A stretch of DNA of 64,000 nt from CALDSL01 sp039810245 (GTDB lineage Bacteria; Chloroflexota; Anaerolineae; Anaerolineales; Anaerolineaceae), in contig JBDHWQ010000002.1 of assembly GCA_039810245.1 (NCBI GenBank), positions 62,001 through 126,000 on the forward strand. Reading direction: 5' to 3'. Shown here piece after piece: positions 34,474 through 41,907 of this stretch (its first letter is position 1; each line of letters begins with the position of its first letter). The notes under the pieces are model-generated. The model searched no databases. It saw only the letters and a list, made by a program, of their open reading frames with translations, and was not told where the DNA came from. Both the position numbers and the translations under genes were made by a program.

Positions 34474-36821
34474 CCCGGCTGCTCCGCCTGTTATCGAATG
34501 ACCGCTGGCTGCCGCTGCTGCCATTGGTAGCTTTCCCGTTGTTGTTGGTAGCTCCGCTGCTGATCACGGGCAGGGCGCTGTTCTGGGGACTGCCTGTGCT
34601 GCAATTCAATCCCTGGCGGCTGTACGCCTGGGAAGTGCTGCGCAGCGGCCATCTCCCGCTGTGGAACGCGCTCAACGGCATGGGCGCGCCGTTGATGGCC
34701 AATTACCAGCTCGCGCTTTGGTATCCACCTTCCTGGCCGCTGTACCTGTTTGCCGCGCTGGGCGGCGGACCGGCGCTGGCCTGGGGCCATACGCTGTTGT
34801 ACGCCCTGCACCTGGTCTGGGCCGGGCTGGGCATGGCGCGCCTGCTGCGCTACCTTGGCGCCGGCCGCCTGGCACAAACGGTTTCCGGGCTGGCTTTCAG
34901 CCTGTGTGGCTATATGCTGGCGCGCAGCGGCGTCCTTCCTATGACCTGGACCGCCGCCTGGTTGCCGTGGGTAATTTATGGCGCCAGCCAGATCGCTATC
35001 CCGGGGCGCGGCCTTTCCGCGCCACGGCCGTACGTGCCGGTAACTCTGGTCGCATCGCTGGCGATGATGCTGCTTGCCGGGCATGCGCAGCTCTCCTGGT
35101 ACACCCTCCTGCTCGCCGCTGCCTGGGTGCTGGTTGGCGCGCTTCTCCGCACCAGGTTGCAAAGCGGACTTTCCGCCACCATGCGGGTCGTTTTCCGCTT
35201 CTCCCTTTCCGGCCTGCTGGCCGCCGGGCTGGCCGCCATCCAGCTTATCCCCACCGCTGAGCTGCTGCTGCACTCGCAGCGCTCATCGGCCGTGGATTAC
35301 GAGCTGGGTATGACCTACTCACTGTGGCCGTGGCGTTTCCTCGACCTGCTAGCCCCCAACGCCTTTGGTAACCCGGGCACAGGCACATATTGGGGCTATG
35401 CTGCCTACTGGGAAGATGCTATTTACCTTGGCCTGCTGCCGCTCCTACTGGCACTGACCACGCTGCGCTGCTGGCAGCGTAGAGAGAAAGAACATGCTGA
35501 TCCAATCCGGGGTCTGCAGCGTTTTCTATGGCTGGCGGCGGCACTGGCGTTCGTTCTGGCGCTGGGCAAGAACACTCCGTTATTCCCGTTCCTCTATCGT
35601 TACGTGCCTAGCTTTTCGCTGTTCCAGGCGCCCACGCGCTTCAGCATCCTGGCGATTTTTGCCCTGGCGCTGCTTGCCGGGCTGGGCGCAGATGGATGGC
35701 GAAAACCCGGCGGCAAGCGTCTTCAACGGCTCAAACAGGCGGTCGTCGCAGCCGCGGCGGTGGTGATCGGCGCGCTGGCGGCGGGTGTGATGCTGGATAA
35801 CACGCGCCCCACGCTGACCATTGCCTTCGCCCTGGCTGGTGGCTGGGCATTCTTGTCAGGCTTGCTGACCCTGCGCCTGCCCCCGGCAGAAGAGACCGCG
35901 CGCCGCGCGCGCTGGAGTTGGGCAGTGGTCGCCGTGATCGGCCTTGACCTGCTGCTTGCCGGACGCGGCCTGCTACCCGGCGCGCCGGCGAGGCTGTACC
36001 GTGCGGATGAACCGCAGATCGCCCAGGTCAGCGAGGAGCTGGCGGGTGGGCGGCTGTACCTCCCAGCCGGAGATGAATATCTTATCAAGTTCTCGCGCTT
36101 CTTCCGCTTCACCGACTTCCGCCCTTTGGAGCCGTGGGAAAACCTGCGCCCGGTGCTGCTGCCGAACGCCAACCTGCTGGATGGTATCCCATCCGCCAAT
36201 AACTTCGACCCGCTGCTGCCCGGGCGTTATGCTGCCTGGATGGAACACGTCGAAAATCTGCCCAAAGAGCAGCGCGCTCCCTGGCTGAGGCTGATGGGCG
36301 TCAGCCTGGTGGAAGAACGCACCGTTAACTCGCCCGGCGGCGTAACGTTCACTGCACTGGACGGTGCGACGCGCTGGTACTGGGCCTCCTGCGCGGTGGT
36401 GTCTTATAGCGCCACGGAAAGCCTGGAGCAGGTGGCCGCCCGGTTAGGCGCGCAGGGTGGCATGGGCAGCGATGTGATCCTAGAAACCGCCAGCTCGCTG
36501 CCCGATTGCACTTCATCCGAAGCGCAGATCCGGCTGCTGCGTGAGGATCCCGGCCGCCTGGAATTTTCCGTCACCGCGTCTGCCACCGGCATGCTGGTGC
36601 TTTCCGATACCTGGTATCCCGGCTGGCGTGCCATGGTGGATGGTCTGCCTGTGCCGGTGGAGATCGCCAACCATACCTTCCGCAGTGTGGTTGTTCCCCC
36701 CGGACAACATGTGGTACTATTCAGCTACGCGCCGAGTTCGTTCACGGTTGGCTGGATCATCACCCTGCTTTCCAACATTGTACTGGTAAGCCTGTTTGCA
36801 CGCCGGCGCATTTTACGATAG
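34470..36821 (+). CDS. YfhO-like multi-pass membrane protein (copy B')
   Basis: 783 aa from the ATG at 34470 (ATGA overlap with copy A'; GAGGAG upstream). Parallel features to copy B: LPLWNALNGMGAPLMANYQ and LWYPPSWPLYLF near residues 60-90. Further common features are HLVWAGLGMARLLRYLGA, a large periplasmic C-terminal domain with LVLSDTWYPGWRAMVDG, and a last helix followed by ARRRILR. It is clearly a YfhO-family protein. It ends a four-gene overlapping unit; MoxR begins 128 bp later. Confidence 0.82.
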   Translation: MTRLLRLLSNDRWLPLLPLVAFPLLLVAPLLITGRALFWGLPVLQFNPWRLYAWEVLRSGHLPLWNALNGMGAPLMANYQLALWYPPSWPLYLFAALGGGPALAWGHTLLYALHLVWAGLGMARLLRYLGAGRLAQTVSGLAFSLCGYMLARSGVLPMTWTAAWLPWVIYGASQIAIPGRGLSAPRPYVPVTLVASLAMMLLAGHAQLSWYTLLLAAAWVLVGALLRTRLQSGLSATMRVVFRFSLSGLLAAGLAAIQLIPTAELLLHSQRSSAVDYELGMTYSLWPWRFLDLLAPNAFGNPGTGTYWGYAAYWEDAIYLGLLPLLLALTTLRCWQRREKEHADPIRGLQRFLWLAAALAFVLALGKNTPLFPFLYRYVPSFSLFQAPTRFSILAIFALALLAGLGADGWRKPGGKRLQRLKQAVVAAAAVVIGALAAGVMLDNTRPTLTIAFALAGGWAFLSGLLTLRLPPAEETARRARWSWAVVAVIGLDLLLAGRGLLPGAPARLYRADEPQIAQVSEELAGGRLYLPAGDEYLIKFSRFFRFTDFRPLEPWENLRPVLLPNANLLDGIPSANNFDPLLPGRYAAWMEHVENLPKEQRAPWLRLMGVSLVEERTVNSPGGVTFTALDGATRWYWASCAVVSYSATESLEQVAARLGAQGGMGSDVILETASSLPDCTSSEAQIRLLREDPGRLEFSVTASATGMLVLSDTWYPGWRAMVDGLPVPVEIANHTFRSVVVPPGQHVVLFSYAPSSFTVGWIITLLSNIVLVSLFARRRILR

Positions 36822-36949
36822 CATTAAGCAAGTTCGCCAGTGCCGTGCAATGCCGTGGTTTGGATTGCCTGGTGTCAGCCACAAGACTGCCACGAAACGC
36901 AATCTCGCCAAGCGGTGCCGTGGTGCAATCGGAAAGAGGAGATGACTTC
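36822..36949. other. Intergenic leader of moxR with short repeats
   Basis: 128 bp between the yfhO-like gene and moxR. The octamer GTGCCGTG is at 36840-36847 and again at 36915-36922. GATTGC (36863-36868) could pair with GCAATC (36899-36904). No -10 of good quality and no known RNA motif recognised. Confidence 0.3.
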
Positions 36950-37918
36950 ATGGAATTTGTCACAGCCGATGTGAAGACCTTCGGTGAGCGCGCGATTGGA
37001 AATCTGGAAAAAGTAATTATTGGCAAGCGCCGCACCCTGGAACTGACCGTTATCGGCCTGCTCTGCCAGGGGCATTTGCTGATCGAAGATGTTCCCGGTG
37101 TTGGAAAAACCATCCTCGCGCGCTCGCTGGCGCGCTCGCTCGGCTGTACCTTTAGCCGCATCCAATTTACGCCTGACATGCTGCCCAGTGATGTGACCGG
37201 CGTGTCGATCTTTAACCAGGTGAACCGCGAGTTCGAGTTCCGCCCCGGCCCGATCATGGCGCAAATCGTTCTCGCCGATGAGATCAACCGCGCCACGCCC
37301 AAGACGCAGTCGGCGCTGCTCGAGGCTATGGAAGAACGCCAGATCACTGTGGATGGCATTACGCACATCCTGCCGCGACCGTTTATGGTGATGGGCACAC
37401 AAAACCCGATCGAATACGAAGGAACTTTCCCCCTGCCCGAAGCTCAACTCGATCGTTTCCTGTTGCGCGTGCGCCTGGGCTACCCCGGGCTGATGGATGA
37501 AATTCAGATTCTCGACTCGCAACAGTTGCGTCATCCGATTGAGACGATTGAATCGGTGATGACCACCGAGGAACTCACCGCGCTGCAGGAAGCCATCAAG
37601 CAGGTATACGTGGCTCCCGCTGTAAAGCGCTACATCGTTGACCTTACCCGCGCCACGCGCGATAACGGCGACGTGTACTTGGGCGCCAGTCCTCGCGGCA
37701 GCCTGGGCCTGTATCGCTCAGGACAGGCGCGTGCCGCGCTGCAAGGCCGAGATTACGTCCTACCGGATGACATCAAGGCGTTGGCAGTGCATGTGCTGGC
37801 GCACCGCATGGTGGTAAACCCGGCTGCGCGCCTGCGCAACCTGACTGCCGACCAGATCGTCGAGGAAATTCTCGGCACGCTGCCCGTTCCGGGTGGTGAT
37901 GTCACCCAGCGCATCTAG
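36950..37918 (+). CDS. MoxR-family AAA+ ATPase
   Basis: 322 aa from the ATG at 36950 (GAGGAG upstream). AAA+ chaperone of the MoxR type. Walker A DVPGVGKT at residues 47-54, Walker B VLADEINRA, sensor segment VMGTQNPIEYEGTFPLPEAQLDRF and the C-terminal lid (SPRGSLGLYRSGQARAALQGR) are complete. MoxR ATPases insert cofactors or remodel partners with a von Willebrand (MIDAS) domain. Here only DUF58 follows (24-bp gap), a standard pairing. Confidence 0.95.
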   Translation: MEFVTADVKTFGERAIGNLEKVIIGKRRTLELTVIGLLCQGHLLIEDVPGVGKTILARSLARSLGCTFSRIQFTPDMLPSDVTGVSIFNQVNREFEFRPGPIMAQIVLADEINRATPKTQSALLEAMEERQITVDGITHILPRPFMVMGTQNPIEYEGTFPLPEAQLDRFLLRVRLGYPGLMDEIQILDSQQLRHPIETIESVMTTEELTALQEAIKQVYVAPAVKRYIVDLTRATRDNGDVYLGASPRGSLGLYRSGQARAALQGRDYVLPDDIKALAVHVLAHRMVVNPAARLRNLTADQIVEEILGTLPVPGGDVTQRI

Positions 37919-37942
37919 CTGCGCCGGCCGGATTGAGGTGGT

Positions 37943-39217
37943 ATGCAGGTACGTCCCGCCTTCTGGGGCATTTTAATCGTATTCCTGGTGGGCATCACCG
38001 GCTTTGCGCTGACTGCCGGGCGCGTCTATTCGCGCGTCGCTTCGTTGAGCGGCATCCTGATTGTGCTCTCGTATCTGTGGACGTATATCTCGCTGCGCGG
38101 TGTAACCGTCACACGCACCGCGCGTTTCCTGCGCCAGCAGGTAGGGCAGGTGTTTGAAGAGCGCTTTGAGGTTAATAACCAGTTTCCCATCACCAAGTTA
38201 TGGCTGGAAGTGCGCGATTTTTCCGACCTGCCTGGTCGCTCCGGCTCCAAGGTGCTTACCATCCTTGGGCGCAACCAGCGCCGTTCGTACGTAGCCTATA
38301 CACGCCTGACCCAGCGCGGCCAGTTTCATCTCGGACCCACGCTGATTGCCTCTGGTGATCCGTTCGGCCTGTTCCGTAGCGCGCACAGCGTGCCGGCTGA
38401 GCGCAGCCTGCTGGTGCTGCCGCACATGGAGCCGCTGGAACGCGTGGTAACGCCCCCCGGCGTGCTGCCGGGTGGCCGCGCCCTGCACCGCCGCACACTG
38501 GAAGTGACGCCATACGCTGCCGGTGTGCGCGAATATGCTCCCGGTGATGCGCTCAACCGCATCCACTGGCCGACCACAGCGCGTAAAGACCGCCTGATGG
38601 TCAAAGAGTTTGACCAGGACCCAATGGCCGACGTATGGATTTTGTTGGATGCGAATGATGGCGTGCAGCTTACCCTGCCGGATGAGCAGGTCGTGATGGA
38701 CCCAAATGCCGAACGCCATTGGATCTGGCGCCAGCAGCAGCAGGTGCTGCTCCCCAATCGCACCTTTGAATATTCTGTCAGCGCCGCCGCGTCGATTGCC
38801 AGCTACTTCATGCGCGTGGGTCGCGCGGTGGGTTTTGCCAGCGTCGGCCAGGCGTTCATCGCCATCCCAGCCGAGCGCAGCGAGCGCCAGCTTGGCAAAA
38901 TCCTGGAAACGCTGGCCTATATTCGTCCCGAGGGGGAGCTGCCTCTGATCGGCCTGATCCAGGCGCAGTCGCCACATCTGCCGCGTGGCAGCACAGTGAT
39001 CCTGCTCACTTCATCCCTCGACCGCAGCATTGAGATCGGCGTAGAAGAAATGATCCGCCGCGATCTGCAGCCGGTGGTTGTGCTGGTCGACCGCATGTCG
39101 TTTGGTGGCCGGCGCACTTCTGAAGAGCTGATTTCACGCCTGCGCAGCCGCCGGGTTCCGGTGGCCGTGCTGCGTCGCGGCGAAAATATCCGCCTCGCCA
39201 TCGAGGCAGGGTACTGA
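37943..39217 (+). CDS. DUF58 family protein
   Basis: 424 aa. Two N-terminal membrane helices (about 5-50) followed by a soluble region. The DUF58 core motif YAPGDALNRIHWPTTARKDRLMVKEFD is at about residues 195-221, followed by a von-Willebrand-like fold (VWILLDAND). It is the usual partner of MoxR in an operon; the process served is unknown, with suggestions of envelope or stress functions. It is convergent with mogA (3-bp gap). Confidence 0.92.
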   Translation: MQVRPAFWGILIVFLVGITGFALTAGRVYSRVASLSGILIVLSYLWTYISLRGVTVTRTARFLRQQVGQVFEERFEVNNQFPITKLWLEVRDFSDLPGRSGSKVLTILGRNQRRSYVAYTRLTQRGQFHLGPTLIASGDPFGLFRSAHSVPAERSLLVLPHMEPLERVVTPPGVLPGGRALHRRTLEVTPYAAGVREYAPGDALNRIHWPTTARKDRLMVKEFDQDPMADVWILLDANDGVQLTLPDEQVVMDPNAERHWIWRQQQQVLLPNRTFEYSVSAAASIASYFMRVGRAVGFASVGQAFIAIPAERSERQLGKILETLAYIRPEGELPLIGLIQAQSPHLPRGSTVILLTSSLDRSIEIGVEEMIRRDLQPVVVLVDRMSFGGRRTSEELISRLRSRRVPVAVLRRGENIRLAIEAGY

Positions 39218-39220
39218 GTC

Positions 39221-39724
39221 CTAACCCGCTGCGTGTCCCTGCTCGGCGTGCGGATCGTCGCGCAGGAGTTCCACTGCGTGTTCCAGCACCGGCAGTACCA
39301 CGTTCAGGTTATCCACCGCCGCTTTCGGGCTGCCCGGCAGGTTAATCACCAGGGTGCGGCCGCGTATTCCGGCAACGCCGCGCGAGAGCATGGCGTGCGC
39401 AGTCACGCGCAGGCTTTCCTGGCGCATAGCTTCTGCCAATCCGGGCGCACCACGCTCGACTGCCGCCAGGGTGGCTTCTGGGGTCACATCGCGCGGCGCG
39501 AAACCTGTCCCGCCTGTGGTCAGCAGAATATCGGCCATATCGCGGTCGCAGTACTCGACTATCGTATCGCGAATCAAGTACAGATCATCCGGAATGACCT
39601 CGTAGCGCGTCACCTGCCATCCATGCGCCTGGATCACCTCGATCAGCGCAGGACCAGACCGGTCGGCGCGCTCACCACGCGCAGATCGGTCGGAAATCGT
39701 CAGCACCGCGACGCGGATGCTCAT
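39221..39724 (-). CDS. MogA/MoaB-type molybdopterin adenylyltransferase
   Basis: 167 aa. It activates molybdopterin with ATP in molybdenum-cofactor synthesis. TTGGTGFAPRDVTPEA (about 69-84) is the MPT-binding signature and VINLPGSPKAAVDNLNVVLP the C-terminal one. MogA and MoaB are hard to separate from sequence. Its start overlaps the PHP-AlbA stop (ATGA). It is the only other Moco-linked gene in the window besides ssnA, which in other bacteria lies near molybdenum hydroxylases. Confidence 0.9.
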   Translation of the reverse strand: MSIRVAVLTISDRSARGERADRSGPALIEVIQAHGWQVTRYEVIPDDLYLIRDTIVEYCDRDMADILLTTGGTGFAPRDVTPEATLAAVERGAPGLAEAMRQESLRVTAHAMLSRGVAGIRGRTLVINLPGSPKAAVDNLNVVLPVLEHAVELLRDDPHAEQGHAAG

Positions 39725-41493
39725 GCGCCGTCATCCTCGCCAACCACGTTTTTCCACGGGCCATGGATGCCGTCCTGTGTTACCCCGAAGTACCAGCGCA
39801 GGCCATCCGAGGTGCGCTGCACCAGGTCGTAATGGGTGGACTTGCCCTGCTTGTAGCGCCGCAGCAAGCCATAATCACCATGCCATTGGATCGGCACTTC
39901 GTTTAGCTCCGGGGCGATTTCACCATAGCGCGTAATTGCATAGTGCCACAGCCGCCGCGCGGAGCCTTTGGTCACATTCTTAACCATGTTGCCGTTGCGC
40001 AGGTCGCGCATGGTGTAATACTTGCCGCCCTGGCGCTCTTCGGGGGGCAGTACTTCCACGCCGGTGCGCGGCGCAAGCTCTCCCATCGTTTCGGCCGGTG
40101 GTTTGGGTGGACTTGTGGGCTCGATTTCCGGCTGGCTAATGCTTGCAACAGGAGCTGGTTGCGTGGGTGCCGCTCCGGTCTGTTGGCCCGGTTTGCTACG
40201 CAGCACCAGGCTGACGATCTCGTCGCGTACCGCCAGTCCGGTTTCAGCTTCGTCGCGCACATAAATCTTATTATCGTCCACCGCGTAAGGCGGGTCGTCG
40301 CCGCGCTGTATCAGCACGCGAATGATCTTCTTGCTGTTATACTCCTGCAGGTCAAGGTTGTACTTGAGCGGCGGGCTGATGCGGTTATTAATCTCTTTTT
40401 CGAGCTGCTGCACCGTCTGCTCGGGTTCGGGTACGCCCACTGGTGGCTTATGCGGGTCCTGTGCCAGGCCAATATACAGCGTGCCTCCGTTGGTATTGGC
40501 AAATGCGCACACATCTGCGATGATCGCGTATAGTTTTCCGCCGCGCACCGTGGCACTTTCATGAAATTCCTGCACAATGTTCGGGCCTTCATCCAGCGCA
40601 GCCTGGAAGAAATCGTAGGCTGGTTCTTCACGGATGCGGTGTGGGCGCGTGCGCGAGAAGTCGTTGTTGTTAAACAGCTCCATCAGCGCGTCAAAACTCA
40701 ACTCAGGCAGCAGCAAATCGGTCGAGCGATCACCCACGCCAGGGTTTTTCTTGCGCACCATGTCGGTGGTCAGCCGGTGGGCGTCAGAGCCCTGGATGCA
40801 GTGCATCCGGCGTGGATATTCCGGCTTGGCTCCATTGAAGAAGGCGGCGGTTGAACGGGGACCCTTAACTTCCAGATCGGTCACTTCGAGCGCGTGCAAA
40901 TTCGGGTCTTGCGTATAGGCAATTTTGGTTTGACCACCAAAGTTGAAACCGCGCATGGCTACGCCGTTGCTCGAGTTGGCGTGCGCCGCGATTACCAGCC
41001 CACCGGCCTGGTTGATCAGCCGGTAGGCGGTCAGCACGTCGGTGGTCGCTCCCACGGTAGCCGAGCCATCATCCAGCAGGCTGGGGGGCACGTTGAGCGA
41101 TAGCAGCAGGTGCTCGATTTCGCGCACCGGTTTCTCCGGCGAAAAGATGCCCAGGATGTGGAAGCCAAACGTGGCGGTGAATTCAAACCCTGGCAGCACC
41201 AGGATTTTGTTTGTCAGACGCCGGTATTCGTTCAGCTTATTACGTTCTTCCGGCATCAATCGGTTCAACCGTTCCAGCAGTTCTAACTGCTCAATTTCTT
41301 CACGCATGCGTCGGTAGCCGGACACCGTATTATGGTCGGTAATCGCGATAATATCCAGACCGCGCAATTCGGCGCGCTGCAGCACATCCAGCATACTCAC
41401 TTCCGGTTGTTGGAAGTCGCTTGATGCGGGTGTGTGAATGTGTATATCCATGTTGCGCCACTGCAACGCGGCGCGGGTAGGTTTTCTTGCCAC
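39721..41493 (-). CDS. PHP phosphoesterase domain fused to Schlafen AlbA_2 domain
   Basis: 590 aa with a GTG start at 41493 (AAGGAGA 7-8 nt upstream). Residues 15-280 are a PHP domain: metal-binding DIHIHT (16-21), ITDHNTVSG, VIAAHANSSN and IQGSDAH. Residues about 305-415 are an AlbA_2/Schlafen domain with VCAFANTNGGTLYIGL and a C-terminal IYVRDEAETGLAVRDEI. A Pro-rich linker and a C-terminal region that ends RTSDGLRWYFGVTQDG follow. PHP domains are metal phosphoesterases; AlbA_2 domains bind or cleave nucleic acid. A role in nucleic acid processing or defence is possible but not shown. Confidence 0.85.
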   Translation of the reverse strand: MARKPTRAALQWRNMDIHIHTPASSDFQQPEVSMLDVLQRAELRGLDIIAITDHNTVSGYRRMREEIEQLELLERLNRLMPEERNKLNEYRRLTNKILVLPGFEFTATFGFHILGIFSPEKPVREIEHLLLSLNVPPSLLDDGSATVGATTDVLTAYRLINQAGGLVIAAHANSSNGVAMRGFNFGGQTKIAYTQDPNLHALEVTDLEVKGPRSTAAFFNGAKPEYPRRMHCIQGSDAHRLTTDMVRKKNPGVGDRSTDLLLPELSFDALMELFNNNDFSRTRPHRIREEPAYDFFQAALDEGPNIVQEFHESATVRGGKLYAIIADVCAFANTNGGTLYIGLAQDPHKPPVGVPEPEQTVQQLEKEINNRISPPLKYNLDLQEYNSKKIIRVLIQRGDDPPYAVDDNKIYVRDEAETGLAVRDEIVSLVLRSKPGQQTGAAPTQPAPVASISQPEIEPTSPPKPPAETMGELAPRTGVEVLPPEERQGGKYYTMRDLRNGNMVKNVTKGSARRLWHYAITRYGEIAPELNEVPIQWHGDYGLLRRYKQGKSTHYDLVQRTSDGLRWYFGVTQDGIHGPWKNVVGEDDGA

Positions 41494-41535
41494 AGGAATC
41501 TCTCCTTGAGATGGCCGGCTGGTGTGCCTTCGGTA

Positions 41536-41907
41536 TCAGGATTTGCGGCTGTCAAGCAGCCCGCGCGCCATTACTAGCAGGTCATCAGGCATATACGGCT
41601 TCATCAGGAATCCGTCCGCGCCTGCGACCTTACTTTGATGGCTGTAATCCATTCCGGATGACAGGATCACCAACAGGTCTTTCAATGTTTGTTTCTGGCG
41701 AATCTGGCTGAGCAGGTCAAATCCGTTGGTTGCGCGCAGATGCACATCCATGATGATCAGCTCTGGCGGTGCGCTTTCCAGCGCTGCAAGAAGTGCTGTC
41801 TCGTCATGCTCTTCGAACGCCGTTACGCTGTAATCTTCCATTTCCAGCAGCGTCTTCAACAGCGTCCGCATCGTGATGTCATCTTCAATCAGGCCAACGG
41901 TGCTCAC
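41536..41907 (-). CDS. Single-domain response regulator (CheY-like receiver)
   Basis: 123 aa, GTG start overlapping the lon stop (TGAG/GTGA). Receiver domain only: acidic pocket VGLIEDD near residue 7, phosphoacceptor Asp in LIIMDVHLRATNGFD, and the conserved Lys in GFLMKPYMPDD. No output domain and no histidine kinase nearby. It is translationally coupled with lon, which is unusual. It may act by protein-protein contact. Confidence 0.9.
   Translation of the reverse strand: MSTVGLIEDDITMRTLLKTLLEMEDYSVTAFEEHDETALLAALESAPPELIIMDVHLRATNGFDLLSQIRQKQTLKDLLVILSSGMDYSHQSKVAGADGFLMKPYMPDDLLVMARGLLDSRKS

Noticed and set aside
34491..35273. 260-codon minus-strand frame inside the YfhO-like gene
   Set aside because: Gln/Gly/Arg-rich low-complexity translation opposite a conserved membrane protein; an antisense shadow.
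36822..36949. Riboswitch or small RNA before moxR
   Set aside because: Only two 8-bp direct repeats and one 6-bp pairing; no stable fold or known motif.
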